21,682 nt of DNA from DAIOGN01 sp036745245 (GTDB lineage: Bacteria > Zixibacteria > MSB-5A5 > JAUVRN01). The position numbers and the translations under genes were made by a program. Location: assembly GCA_036745245.1 (NCBI GenBank), contig DAIOGN010000045.1:1-21682 (forward strand), given 5' to 3'. Below the pieces are notes generated by a model. It searched no databases. It saw nothing but the letters and a program-made list of their open reading frames with translations, and was not told the origin of the DNA. Every line of letters starts with the position of its first letter. Position 1 is the stretch's first letter. Shown piece after piece: positions 6,935-15,989 of this stretch.

Positions 6935-9743
6935 CCGGCACCACCTGAGGAGCCATCTGACTCACCATACTCAGAAGTCCGCGTGCTCGATCGTCGTTGG
7001 GATGACCGTCGAGCCACAGGGTGGCGGCCAGTTCGCCGCGCGCCCGGTCGCCGGCGCGCACGGAAAACTGCGCAAGCGTGATGAAGAGAAGTTCTTCTTT
7101 GGGACGCGCGCGGAAAGACTGCGTGAGAAAGGCCAGCGCATCGCTGCTGCGTCCCGCCACATCGAGCACCAGGGCGTACGATTGCGCGTACAACACGTTG
7201 CCGGGATTCACCCGGACGAGTTGTTCGAGGGCGGCCAGGCCCGAGTCGATCACCGCCTGTGAATCGGCGGGGCGTCCCGCGACGGAGTACACACCGCCCA
7301 GAAAATCGTAGGTGCGCCAGTAGGCGGGCAGAACCGCGCGTGCCTTCTCGCCGTACCGGATGGCGGACTCGGTGTCTCCGGCCACCATGTAGCGCTCGGC
7401 CAGCTGGAGGATCTTTTCGGGGTAGGCCCACAGAAGGCTCGCGGCGCTTTCGTCCTGGTAGGAAGTGGGCAGGGCGAAGCTGCGATAGGAGTACACCTCG
7501 TCGTACAATCGCCGCGACTCGGCCGTGTCGGCCATGTTCGATCCGCTGCGCTTCACCAGGCGATAGCTCTGTCCCACCATCTCCATATGCTGAGGCAGGT
7601 CGAGCTCGGTCTGGCCGGAGTAGCTTCCGGAGAAGAACACCGGCGATTTCCAGCTGTTGGCGAGCACGATCTGCTCGACCATCTGATCCTGCACGCGGAT
7701 GAGCTGGCTGTCGGGGCCGATGTAGGGTACCAGGTCGTGCGTGTAGCCGCGGAACGGGTCGGCGAACGGCTTGGAGGGCTTGCCGTACATACGACCATCG
7801 GCCAGACGCGTGGGCACGGTGCGGATCTGCTCGTCGGTGAGCTGCATGGGCACGCCGTATTGATTCTTCATCTGGAGGATGTACCAGTCGGTGTTCACGA
7901 GGGACAGGTTCACCACCTTCACGTCGCGACGGACACCGTAGGCCTCCTGAAGGCACCACACGGGAAACGTGTCGTTGTCGCCGTTGGTGAAGAGGATCGA
8001 GCCTTCCGGGCAGGAGTTCAGGATGTTCAGTGCGTAGTCGTAGGGAATAAAATTGGCCGAACGGTCGCTGCGGAACCAGTTGGCGCGCACGGTCCCCACC
8101 GGAAGCGCCACGCCCACCAGCACCGCACAAACGGCCACCAGTCCCTTGCCCAGGGCGGGCACGCGCGACGACCCCCAGGCCGCAAGCCAGGCGATCCCCA
8201 GCGCGATGCAGACGCCGAAGAGCGCAAAGCCCGTGGTGAAGAAGTAGTCACGATCACGCACTTCGAGATAAGCCTGGTCGGTGGCGTTCGCGTTGTAGAA
8301 CACTCCGTCGGAAAAGTTCATGTACACCACGAGTCCTGCCGTGGTGGCCAGCAGAGTGATGAGGATGTACGCCATCACGCCGTACCGGCTGGGGAAGTCC
8401 TCGGCTCGCCCGCGTCCCGCGCGCAGAAACGGTGCAATGAATGGCAAGAGACCGAACACGACCAGAAGAACGAACAGCCCTCCGGACAGCCAGTACTGCT
8501 GCTCGAAGAAGCCCCAGAACCCCATGCGCGGATGGCGGCCGAACTGGTTCTCCCACAGGCCGCGCCGCTCGAACATGCGCGTCACCATGGACTCCTGGCC
8601 GTACTGCTTGCGTTCGAGAAAGCCCTTGAAGCTCTCCCAGGTTTCCGGATCGTTCTCGTCGATGCGCGGATCCTGCATGCTGCGCACCGGAATGAAGAAC
8701 TGAAGCGAGAACGCCACGAGGCAGGCCGTCACGATGCCAAACAGGAATCCCCAGCGCCGCCTCGATTCACCGGCGTCTTCACTACCAGTCAGGAAACTGC
8801 CGAGGGTGGCGGCCAGGAAAATCGCCACCGTGGCCATCCAGTCGACGGTGCCCCAGCCGTACTTCTGAAACATGGACAGGGGGAGCGTGGCATCGAATAT
8901 GAACCAGAGTACCGCAGCCCACGCCGGTGCGATCCATCCCGACAGCGCACGGCGGGCGGTGGCTCCGGCGGCCAGCCACCACACCGACACGCCCAGGAGG
9001 AAACACAGATTCCACAGAAATGCTTCGGTGCCGGTGGCCATGACCAGCATCATGGCCAGAGCGCCCGTGTACACCCGCCAGTCGCGACGGTAGTCTTCGT
9101 GGAAAAGCAGCACCAGAAGCCACAGTCCCGGGATGGCGAGGTACACCATCATGTGCACGCCCAGACCGAAGACGGCCATGTACGAAGCAAAGATCAGAAG
9201 CCTCGGCCCCAGGTGCGTATAGCGCACGTCGATCCACCACAGTGCGCAGTACACGATGATCATGAAAATGATGAGCGTAATGCCATACACCTCGGCTTCT
9301 ACGGCATTGCCCCACACGGTGGCCGCGAACCCGAGGAGCATGGCGCCCCCGAAGGAGGCGGCGGTCACGAGAAGTTCGCGAAAGGGAACGTCCAGGCCGC
9401 TCAGAAGCCAGCGCCGCAGAATGCGAGCGGTGACCAGATACGAAATGCCCACGGCGCCGGCCCCGGAGACCACGCTCACCAGATTGACGCGCAGGCTCAC
9501 GTCGGCGGCGGAGGGGACCAGCGAAAACAACCGCCCCAGGAGCACGAACAGCGGCGTGCCGGGCGGGTGAGGCACCCCCAGGATCACCGCGCTGGCGATG
9601 AACTCGCCGCAGTCCCAGAAGGACACTGTGCGCTGCACGGTGAGAGCGTACAGCACCAGGGCCACCAGGCCTGTGGCGCAAGCCAGCCACCGGTCCCGAA
9701 CGGGCTGCCTAAATGGTTCGGAATCAATCAGTTCGGTATTCAA
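6903..9743 (-). CDS. DUF2723 membrane glycosyltransferase-like protein with C-terminal TPR region
   Basis: This polytopic inner-membrane protein has about eleven helices between residues 18 and 555, then a periplasmic region of about 390 residues. The N-terminus carries the DUF2723 hallmark SFWDCGEFIASA (41-52, with Asp44 and Glu47) followed by GVPHPPGTPLF. This resembles the acidic first loop of GT-C enzymes such as protein O-mannosyltransferases. The soluble part has NGDNDTFPVW (about 586) and NTDWYI, both typical of the family, and about two or three TPR-like helical pairs (about 780-915). A role in glycosylating exported proteins or envelope lipids from a polyprenyl-phosphate sugar is inferred, not shown. 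The TTG start is fixed by AGGAG five bases upstream. It is the first gene of the unit with the GAF phosphatase and EamA genes. Confidence 0.9.
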   Translation of the reverse strand: MNTELIDSEPFRQPVRDRWLACATGLVALVLYALTVQRTVSFWDCGEFIASAVILGVPHPPGTPLFVLLGRLFSLVPSAADVSLRVNLVSVVSGAGAVGISYLVTARILRRWLLSGLDVPFRELLVTAASFGGAMLLGFAATVWGNAVEAEVYGITLIIFMIIVYCALWWIDVRYTHLGPRLLIFASYMAVFGLGVHMMVYLAIPGLWLLVLLFHEDYRRDWRVYTGALAMMLVMATGTEAFLWNLCFLLGVSVWWLAAGATARRALSGWIAPAWAAVLWFIFDATLPLSMFQKYGWGTVDWMATVAIFLAATLGSFLTGSEDAGESRRRWGFLFGIVTACLVAFSLQFFIPVRSMQDPRIDENDPETWESFKGFLERKQYGQESMVTRMFERRGLWENQFGRHPRMGFWGFFEQQYWLSGGLFVLLVVFGLLPFIAPFLRAGRGRAEDFPSRYGVMAYILITLLATTAGLVVYMNFSDGVFYNANATDQAYLEVRDRDYFFTTGFALFGVCIALGIAWLAAWGSSRVPALGKGLVAVCAVLVGVALPVGTVRANWFRSDRSANFIPYDYALNILNSCPEGSILFTNGDNDTFPVWCLQEAYGVRRDVKVVNLSLVNTDWYILQMKNQYGVPMQLTDEQIRTVPTRLADGRMYGKPSKPFADPFRGYTHDLVPYIGPDSQLIRVQDQMVEQIVLANSWKSPVFFSGSYSGQTELDLPQHMEMVGQSYRLVKRSGSNMADTAESRRLYDEVYSYRSFALPTSYQDESAASLLWAYPEKILQLAERYMVAGDTESAIRYGEKARAVLPAYWRTYDFLGGVYSVAGRPADSQAVIDSGLAALEQLVRVNPGNVLYAQSYALVLDVAGRSSDALAFLTQSFRARPKEELLFITLAQFSVRAGDRARGELAATLWLDGHPNDDRARGLLSMVSQMAPQVVPDAMPPTGDTQ

Positions 9744-9748
9744 AGTTT

Positions 9749-9753
9749 CTCCT
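9749..9753 (-). promoter_or_regulatory. Ribosome-binding site deciding the DUF2723 TTG start
   Basis: AGGAG on the minus strand stands five bases before the TTG at 9743. Upstream in-frame codons lie within the predicted promoter and have no such site, so the longer reading to 9806 is unlikely. Confidence 0.7.
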
Positions 9754-9777
9754 AAGGGCAGTCCAAACGAATCCGAA

Positions 9778-9806
9778 AGTATATAAGGAAGGCCAATTCC
9801 GGCCAA
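9778..9806 (-). promoter_or_regulatory. Predicted sigma-70-type promoter for the DUF2723 unit
   Basis: On the minus strand, -35 TTGGCC (9806-9801) and -10 TATACT (9783-9778, 5 of 6 consensus) are separated by exactly 17 bases. Transcription would start near 9771, giving a leader of about 28 bases that contains the AGGAG ribosome site. Confidence 0.55.
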
Positions 9807-9807
9807 T
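9791..9807. repeat. Direct repeat GGCCAAT, two copies 10 bp apart
   Basis: GGCCAAT occurs at 9791-9797 and 9801-9807, separated by TCC. The right copy covers the predicted -35 of the leftward promoter, and the left copy lies in its spacer. A 10-bp period puts both copies on the same face of the helix, which could suit a regulator binding in tandem. Two short copies may also be chance. Confidence 0.4.
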
Positions 9808-9832
9808 ACATTTGATCCTGGAGGGGATGTCC

Positions 9833-10102
9833 ATGTTGATCTGGTGCGCGGTTCTGTTTGGACTGGGGATTCTGGCCTTTATGGACAGCATCTTCAACTA
9901 TGGCGACATCTTCAGGCAGGTGAATTCCGTGCTGTTCCTGCTTACCTCGCTGGGACTTCTGGTTCGCACCACGACGAAGATTCGTGGCAAGCAGCTGGAG
10001 AGTTACCAGGAACAGGTGGCACGGCTGGAGATGGAAATGCGCAATCTGCGCACCGAGCAGGAAGGCATGAAGCGCGCCACTCCGGTTCGGCAGCCCGTTT
10101 AA
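9833..10102 (+). CDS. Small membrane protein with C-terminal coiled coil (89 aa)
   Basis: Two hydrophobic helices (residues 1-17 and about 31-45) are followed by a charged heptad-like helix (about 53-80, KQLESYQEQVARLEMEMRN) and a basic tail. The start at 9833 is supported by GGAGG eight bases upstream; the ATG at 9827 is too close to that site. I do not recognise a family. The topology, a hairpin in the inner membrane with a cytoplasmic or periplasmic helical stalk, is common among small scaffold or regulatory proteins. The gene diverges from the DUF2723 gene. Its stop is one base from the convergent stop of the TPR gene. Codon choice and the good ribosome site argue that it is real. Confidence 0.75.
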   Translation: MLIWCAVLFGLGILAFMDSIFNYGDIFRQVNSVLFLLTSLGLLVRTTTKIRGKQLESYQEQVARLEMEMRNLRTEQEGMKRATPVRQPV

Positions 10103-10103
10103 C

Positions 10104-11897
10104 TTACGATCCGTCCAGCTTCCTGATTCGCCCGCGCGCCTCTTCCACCCAGTGGCAGCGCGGGTAGCGCTCGAGCAACAGGCCATAGCGACGCCGCGCT
10201 TCCTGCGGTTTGTGGACCTCTGTCTCGTACAGCCGGGCTGAGAGCCACAGAGCACGCGGCGCATCCGGATCGGTCGCGTACCGCTCGACATATCCGTCCC
10301 ACACCGCAAGCGCCGAGTCGGCCCGGCCGGCGTCGTGATGCCACTGTCCCGCCAGGAAACATGCGCGTGGTGCCAGAGGCGCGTCCTGCGTACCACGCAG
10401 TCCGGCCACCAGGGCCAGAGACGAGTCGTACTGTGTACGACGAGCCAGCGCTTCGGCGTGGCCTAACAGTTTGAGATCGCCGGCCGCCGAGCTGGAGTAG
10501 TTGGTCAGCAAGAACAGATAATTGAGAGCGTCGTTCACCCAGGCGCTGTGTGGGAAGTCGTCGGTCAGCGCCTTCCAGACGTCGGTGGCCGCCTCCAGAT
10601 CGCCTTCGAACCATGCCAGATGGCCCAGATGAAAGGCGGCTTCCTCGCGAGCCGTCTCCGGAACGCCGTTCGCCGCGACCTCCGCGAGGACTTGACGAGC
10701 CGAGGCGTAATTCCCTCGATCGATCGCCACGGCGGCACGCCCGAGGCGCGCGGTTCCGGCATAGGGTCCGGCCGGTGTGAGTGTCTCTACGAGCGCATAG
10801 GTGGAATCGGCAGACTCGAGTCGTTTTGCGTAGCGACGCTCGATGTCTGCATACGCCAGGGCGGATTCGATGCGGAAGCGCATCACAGGCGACGTGCGTG
10901 ATATCTGCGCGTACTGATCGCGTGCGCTCTTCCAGTCGCCCAGCCTCAGGGCCATCCCGGCCAGCTCCCACTCGGCCTGGTAGCGCACCTGGCTGTCCGG
11001 GTAACGTTCGAGCAGCGTGGCCGCACCCCGCGCAGCCACTTCATAGTAACCGCGTTCGGCGGCCTGCCTGAGGAATGCGATCAGGCTCAACCCTTCCTGT
11101 CCCTGCAGGCTGTCGAGCGACCACGCGGCCTGCCACGCTTCTTCCGGCCGCCCCGATCCGAGATACAGGGCCGAAAGCAACCGCAACGCCAGCTCGTCGC
11201 CGCCCGGAAGCGATTTCGCCCGCACCAGCTCGGCTTCGATTTCCTCGCCGCCTTCCTGAGTGTTGACGAGCTGAAGCACGCGGTTCTCCACCTGTCGTGC
11301 GAGGGTGGAGTCGGTGCGGATAGCGCGGAAGTACTCCTGTGTGGCTCCGGCATAATCGCGTCGCGCTTCGTACAGTTCGGCAATGGCCAGGGCGAACCGC
11401 ACGCTGTCCTTCGTGACCTTCCGTGCTTCCAAATACGTTGCGAGGGCCAGATCCGACAGCGAATGCCGCTGATACAATTCGGCCACGCTTTGAATCACCG
11501 AGTCGACAGGATGCTGCCTCCAGGTGGCCCCGAGCACGGCCTGCGCCGAATCGAGCTGGTCACTCAGGAGCAGGAGCCGCCCGCGCACCAGAAGCCAGTG
11601 TGTGCGGTCGGGGCGGTCGGGCCGGCGTTCCAGCGCCTGCCGGGCGAGCAGTTCGAGTGAGGCGAAATTGCCCTGCCCCTCGTAGGCTTCCGCCAGAAGG
11701 GACTCGCGCAGAAGCCACTCGTCCTCATTGGCCGGCACGACGCTTTCGATGAGCTGAAGCGCATGGTCCCAGCGCTGCAGAAGCAGGAGTTGCCGGGCCT
11801 GTATGAACGGCTTGGGAGTGGACTGCGCCCATGCGGGCGTGCAATACAAGACGACCGCGATAAGTGCCAGCGCCCAGTGGGCCAGCCTGCGAATCAT
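10104..11897 (-). CDS. Exported tetratricopeptide-repeat protein
   Basis: A signal peptide (1-24, cleavage at AWA before Gln25) is followed by about 570 residues of nearly continuous alpha-helical repeats. Clear TPR-like units include AFHLGHLAWFEGDLEAATDVWKAL... (about 425-460) and two near the C-terminus (about 500-595) ending in LLLERYPRCHWVEEARGRI. Many units pair small residues with Trp, Tyr and Leu at the expected helix-packing positions. TPR proteins are binding scaffolds, so a periplasmic adaptor role is likely. The ATG at 11897 overlaps the stop of the DUF4175 gene (ATGA), and GGAG lies about nine bases upstream. This coupling suggests it works with the DUF4175 and DUF4159 proteins. 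No catalytic domain is visible. Confidence 0.85.
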   Translation of the reverse strand: MIRRLAHWALALIAVVLYCTPAWAQSTPKPFIQARQLLLLQRWDHALQLIESVVPANEDEWLLRESLLAEAYEGQGNFASLELLARQALERRPDRPDRTHWLLVRGRLLLLSDQLDSAQAVLGATWRQHPVDSVIQSVAELYQRHSLSDLALATYLEARKVTKDSVRFALAIAELYEARRDYAGATQEYFRAIRTDSTLARQVENRVLQLVNTQEGGEEIEAELVRAKSLPGGDELALRLLSALYLGSGRPEEAWQAAWSLDSLQGQEGLSLIAFLRQAAERGYYEVAARGAATLLERYPDSQVRYQAEWELAGMALRLGDWKSARDQYAQISRTSPVMRFRIESALAYADIERRYAKRLESADSTYALVETLTPAGPYAGTARLGRAAVAIDRGNYASARQVLAEVAANGVPETAREEAAFHLGHLAWFEGDLEAATDVWKALTDDFPHSAWVNDALNYLFLLTNYSSSAAGDLKLLGHAEALARRTQYDSSLALVAGLRGTQDAPLAPRACFLAGQWHHDAGRADSALAVWDGYVERYATDPDAPRALWLSARLYETEVHKPQEARRRYGLLLERYPRCHWVEEARGRIRKLDGS

Positions 11898-14800
11898 TCC
11901 TTCGGCTCCGCCTTGCGACTCACCGCCTCGAAGTACTCCTTCACCAGGGCGCGGAAGCCGGGCGGGTACCATTCGTTCTGGAAACGGTTCCAATCCACCT
12001 GGCGACTGTCGAGTTGTGCGTCGTCGGCCGACCGATCGGGCCGTGACCCCACGAGAGTTTCACCCTCCTGGCTCTGGCGGCGGTTCTCGAAGTCCTGCCG
12101 CTGGAGTGATTTCTGGAAATCGAGCATGCGGTTGTAAATGTTGCGCTGGCGTTCCAGCGTTTCGTCGGACATTTCGCCGCGATCGAGATCTTCGATCACT
12201 TCGTCCATGGACCTGGCCATCTCCTCGAGCCGACCCAGTCGGTCGCGTCCCTCGGCGGTCTGCTGAGCCAGATCGCGCATGGATCCCTGAATCGACTGTT
12301 GCTGGCCGGCGAGTCTCTTGACGGCGTTCTGCTCCGACGGCGAGAGCCCGAACGGATTGCGCATGGCCTGGGACGCTTCGTTGAGCTTGAGCTGTTCCTG
12401 CGACATGTTCTGCATGCCCTGGTTCAGTTTGCCCTGGCCCTGGCTGCCGCCCTGGCACTGGCTCTGGTTCTGCATCGACTCCATGAGGCTCTTGCCGGCC
12501 TCATTGAGAGAGAACATGGTTTCGTATTGCAGCATCGACGCCGCCGGGCCGTTGCGGTCGGCGAGCGTGCCGGTGGCCGCCTCGGCCTTGCGCCCCGATT
12601 CGGACAAATGCCGGCGCACATCGGGCGACAAAAACAGGTTCTGCTGGGCCTGCTGGTTGAAGTCTTCCAGAAGCCGGCTGATGGATCCACCCATGGCCGA
12701 TTGCTGCGCCGCCATTTCGCGCAGCGCGAGGCTGGAATGCGACACGGCGCGCGCCGAATCGCCCAGCATTTCCTGTTCCTCCGACAACGAGAGCGTGCGC
12801 CGCGTGAGATCGCGCAGGGCAGCCAGCTGTTCGGCATTCATCTGATTGGCCAGCTCGTCCACCTCCTGCTGCATGCCCGAGAGCATCTGCCGCAACTTGC
12901 TTGAGGCTTTCTGCCCCGAGGTGGAAGCCTGCCCCTTCTCTCCACTCTGCATCTGCTGAGACATGCTCTCCATGTCGCTTCCGGCATCGGAGGACTTCAC
13001 CAGTTCCGCGAACTCCTCCACGTCCTTGTTGGCGCGGTTCTGCTTGTTCAGCTCCGACAGTTTCGCGGCTTTCTCCTGCAGTTCCCGCAGTTCGCCCCTC
13101 AGGGCTTCCTCCTGCCGGGCCAGGCTGTCGAGCGTGCGCTGCTGGGCTGCCGACTCAACGGCACGATTCTGAGCTTCCTGGTTCTGCGCCAATTGCTCGG
13201 CCTGACGCAGCATGTTTTCCATCATCTGCTCCACCTGCATCTGGCGGAGCTGGGCGAGAGTGCGTTCCATCTGGGCCAGGAGTTCCTCCTGGTTCATTTG
13301 AAAATCTTCGAGGGCCTGCCTCATCTCTTCGGCCGTCATGGATTCCATGGCCTTTTGCAGGCGTTCCATGGCCTCGCGCAGTTCGGGAGTCATCACCTCT
13401 TCAAGCAGGCGGGCGATTTCGTTCATCTTCTGAAGCATCTCGAGAGAGGCCATGCGGTTTTCGGCCAGCGATTCCGCTTCCTTCTCGAGATCGTCGGCCC
13501 ACTCTTCGAGCTCCTCCGCCAGTTTCTCCTGCGTGGCGAGAGCCTGCTCGAGCTGCTGGCGATTCTCCCACTCCACCTGGTCCTGGCCGGTCATCTCGCG
13601 CGCCATCTCGCGCAACTCTTCCGACATGCCGCGTTGCTGCTCCACCGCCTCGGCCACTTCGTCGGTGCGCCGGTCCTGATTCTGCTCGGTTTCGGCAATG
13701 ATCTCCTCGAGCGAAGGCAGGCGCAGCATGTACGTGGGAGTTTCCGCCCACAGCGCTTCGGGCGCTCTATTGTCGTACACGCGCACCGAGTACAGCACGC
13801 GATCTCCCGGGAACAGCCGGAGGTTGTTCACCGACCAGTCGAAGCGGAAGGTGCCCTCTCTGCCGAAGCCCGCGGGGAGCGCCACGTCGCGCGAAAGCGC
13901 AACGCCCGTACCGCCCTCGCCTTCCACCTGATGGCGGATCTCCAGCCGGGTCACACCGTAATCGTCGAGCAGAGCCACCACGAGGGGCACGGTCATGTTG
14001 TCGGGGATGTCGCGATCGCCCCGCGGTTCGAGCAGCGCAATCTGCGGAGCCAGGTCGGGAATGATTTCCAGCTGCACCGGAACCGGGTCGAAGTTGGCGA
14101 ATCCGGCCGAGTCGTTGACGAACACCCGCAGGGTGCGCTTGCCGCCTGAGCCGAAGCGAGCGGTGGCACCCGTGCCCGACACTTCGAGTGCAGCACGGGA
14201 GGAATCGGCGAAGAGCACGTACCCGGACGCCAGAGGCCGATCGCTTCGCGCGGTAATTTCGATCTGGCTTCCTTCGGGCACGACCCAGCGTTTGGACGCG
14301 CCGGAGAGCGAAAATGCGCTGGCGCCCGTGTATCGCGGTGGCCGGCACTCGCCCGACAACGACACCAGTTCGGGCCGCGTATTTACCAGCACCGAATGCA
14401 CTTCGGACGTCTGGCCGTCGGCTGCGAACCAGTACTCGATGGATCGCGGCAGGGAGGACAACGTATGTTCGAACCGGTGCCCCTCGAGGGCCGACAGCTC
14501 CTGGCTGAAGGGCTCGCCGTCCGTGCCGTACCGCCACAGGAGTTGGGCCGACGCAGGCAGCCGGCTTCCCGTGACCGTGGCCTTCAGTTGCACGCTTTCA
14601 TATTGAAGGACTCGCTCTTCGGTCGAGGTGACCTGCCATTGAAATGGCACGGGACGCGGAAGGTCCTGCGTGGGATGTGCAATTGCAGTGAGCGTGCGAG
14701 CGGCCGGCCGGGGGAAGAAGAGTCCCAGCAATACGGTGACGGCAAGCGCTCCGCCGAACCAGGCGAACGCGCGCGCCATGCCCGCCTGCCGGTAGAATCC

Positions 14801-15223
14801 CCGCAGGTTGAGCTTTGAGGCGTTTTCGCGCGCCTGATGCAACGTGTGTTCGAGCAGCCAGTCGGCATAGCCCAGGGAACGGGCCTCGGATCCTTCCGTG
14901 TCGACCGCCGTGATGAGCTGCTCGCGAAGTTCGGGTGCGTACCGCTCGAGCGCGAGAGCCTGCGTCCTCGTGTGGGACCGGTCGGCGAGGGTGCGCCACA
15001 GCAGATACGCTCCCCAGGCCACCGCGATGCCGGCGAGCACCCACAGCCCCACGCGCAATGCCACCGGCGCCCCGACGAAGTGTTCGAGAGGCACCAAAAG
15101 CCAGAACAACCCGCACAGCACACCGAACCCGGCCGCCACGATGCGCCCGGCCACATTGAATGTCCAGAAGCGGTGCACCCGCGTGAGGAAGCGGGACAGG
15201 TCGACGCGTGCGTTCTGGCTCAT
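11894..15223 (-). CDS. DUF4175-like membrane protein with a long periplasmic coiled coil (1109 aa)
   Basis: Three N-terminal membrane helices (about 25-48, 56-76 and 152-171) anchor a very large extracytoplasmic part. Residues of about 185-520 look like beta-rich, Ig-like domains, for example WVVPEGSQIEITARSDRPL and RVLYSVRVYDNRA. From about 525 to 1060 the chain is one long Gln/Glu/Met/Leu-rich coiled-coil region with runs such as LRQMQVEQMMENMLRQAEQL. The end, YPPGFRALVKEYFEAVSR, matches the conserved tail I associate with DUF4175 proteins. The molecular role of this family is not established. The ATG at 15223 gives a conventional membrane-protein start; an upstream TTG at 15241 is less likely. 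The gene follows DUF4159 after a 28-base gap and overlaps the TPR gene by four bases. Confidence 0.85.
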   Translation of the reverse strand: MSQNARVDLSRFLTRVHRFWTFNVAGRIVAAGFGVLCGLFWLLVPLEHFVGAPVALRVGLWVLAGIAVAWGAYLLWRTLADRSHTRTQALALERYAPELREQLITAVDTEGSEARSLGYADWLLEHTLHQARENASKLNLRGFYRQAGMARAFAWFGGALAVTVLLGLFFPRPAARTLTAIAHPTQDLPRPVPFQWQVTSTEERVLQYESVQLKATVTGSRLPASAQLLWRYGTDGEPFSQELSALEGHRFEHTLSSLPRSIEYWFAADGQTSEVHSVLVNTRPELVSLSGECRPPRYTGASAFSLSGASKRWVVPEGSQIEITARSDRPLASGYVLFADSSRAALEVSGTGATARFGSGGKRTLRVFVNDSAGFANFDPVPVQLEIIPDLAPQIALLEPRGDRDIPDNMTVPLVVALLDDYGVTRLEIRHQVEGEGGTGVALSRDVALPAGFGREGTFRFDWSVNNLRLFPGDRVLYSVRVYDNRAPEALWAETPTYMLRLPSLEEIIAETEQNQDRRTDEVAEAVEQQRGMSEELREMAREMTGQDQVEWENRQQLEQALATQEKLAEELEEWADDLEKEAESLAENRMASLEMLQKMNEIARLLEEVMTPELREAMERLQKAMESMTAEEMRQALEDFQMNQEELLAQMERTLAQLRQMQVEQMMENMLRQAEQLAQNQEAQNRAVESAAQQRTLDSLARQEEALRGELRELQEKAAKLSELNKQNRANKDVEEFAELVKSSDAGSDMESMSQQMQSGEKGQASTSGQKASSKLRQMLSGMQQEVDELANQMNAEQLAALRDLTRRTLSLSEEQEMLGDSARAVSHSSLALREMAAQQSAMGGSISRLLEDFNQQAQQNLFLSPDVRRHLSESGRKAEAATGTLADRNGPAASMLQYETMFSLNEAGKSLMESMQNQSQCQGGSQGQGKLNQGMQNMSQEQLKLNEASQAMRNPFGLSPSEQNAVKRLAGQQQSIQGSMRDLAQQTAEGRDRLGRLEEMARSMDEVIEDLDRGEMSDETLERQRNIYNRMLDFQKSLQRQDFENRRQSQEGETLVGSRPDRSADDAQLDSRQVDWNRFQNEWYPPGFRALVKEYFEAVSRKAEPKE

Positions 15224-15251
15224 ACTATCTGCTTTCGGCAAACTCCCTGGG

Positions 15252-15965
15252 CTATTGCAGGAGCGACCAGAGGATGATGTTGGCGCCCATCTCGAGGGCT
15301 TTTCTGCGGTTGTCTTCGGAATCGCCGTGGACTTCGGGGTCTTCCCAGCCGTCGCCGATGTCGGCTTCGTAGAGATACATGCACACCAGGCGGTCCTCCA
15401 CGAAAATGCCGAAGGCCTGCGGCGGCTGCGCGTCGTGCTGGTGAATCTTGGGAGGACCCTGCGGAAACTCGAAGAGACAGTGGTACACTCCGTTGTCCCA
15501 GGGGATTTCCACGAGCGGGTGGTCGGGGAAGACGCGCTTCATCTCCCGACGGAAGGATAGATCGAGCCCGTAGGAGTCGTTGGCCAGGAGGAACCCGCCG
15601 GAGGTGAGGTAGGTGCGAAGCACGGCGGCCTCCGGCTCGGTGAACCGCACGTTCCCGTGTCCGGTGAGAAACAGGACCGGGTAGTTCCATAGCTCAGGGG
15701 AGGAGAGCTCCACCGTGGGGGGCGAACCCGACTGAACGGGCAGAGGCGTGTTGCGCGCCACGAAGTCCATGAGATTGGGCAGGGCCGACCCGCCCCAGTA
15801 CCAGTCGCCTCCGCCGCCGTAATGCAGGCGCGCCACCATCAGAAGTGAGGGGTCGGGGGCCATGGACACCGCCGACTGGGCCATTGGACGCGACTGGGGG
15901 GTGGCCACAGCCAGACACAGGGCCAGGAGGGCCAGGACGCAGGGGGCCAGGAGGACTTTCTTCAT
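15252..15965 (-). CDS. DUF4159 exported protein
   Basis: A signal peptide (about 1-30) precedes a DUF4159 domain of about 200 residues. Family signatures are VARLHYGGGGDWYWGGSALP (44-63), LTGHG (100-104), LTSGGFLLAND (120-130) and the closing block EADIGDGWEDPEVHGDSEDN (200-219). The fold is expected to resemble class I glutamine-amidotransferase domains, but I see no complete Cys-His-Glu triad, so it is more likely a binding module than an enzyme. In other bacteria DUF4159 is often fused to or encoded beside BatA/vWA-type proteins and DUF4175. Here it is stand-alone and leads the three-gene unit. The ATG at 15965 was chosen. A TTG at 15974 has GAGAGG upstream, but the predicted -10 would leave it a leader of only about eight bases. 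Confidence 0.9.
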   Translation of the reverse strand: MKKVLLAPCVLALLALCLAVATPQSRPMAQSAVSMAPDPSLLMVARLHYGGGGDWYWGGSALPNLMDFVARNTPLPVQSGSPPTVELSSPELWNYPVLFLTGHGNVRFTEPEAAVLRTYLTSGGFLLANDSYGLDLSFRREMKRVFPDHPLVEIPWDNGVYHCLFEFPQGPPKIHQHDAQPPQAFGIFVEDRLVCMYLYEADIGDGWEDPEVHGDSEDNRRKALEMGANIILWSLLQ

Positions 15966-15989
15966 AATTCGCAAGCGGGGGACCTCTCA

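Noticed and set aside
5591..7081. A 496-codon plus-strand frame opposite the phosphatase gene
   Set aside because: It is antisense to intact SpoIIE and GAF motifs, has a His/Gly/Arg-rich composition and crosses the boundary of two real genes. It has no credible start.
7587..9755. A 722-codon open frame on the plus strand opposite the DUF2723 gene
   Set aside because: It is the antisense shadow of a GC-rich gene. Its product is His/Gln/Arg/Gly-rich with no fold-like pattern, whereas the minus strand gives a clear DUF2723 protein.
12424..13751. Possible DNA repeats in the Gln/Glu-rich part of the DUF4175 gene
   Set aside because: The similarity comes from recurrent CAG/GAG/CTG/ATG codons of a coiled coil. 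I see no exact long unit repeated in tandem.
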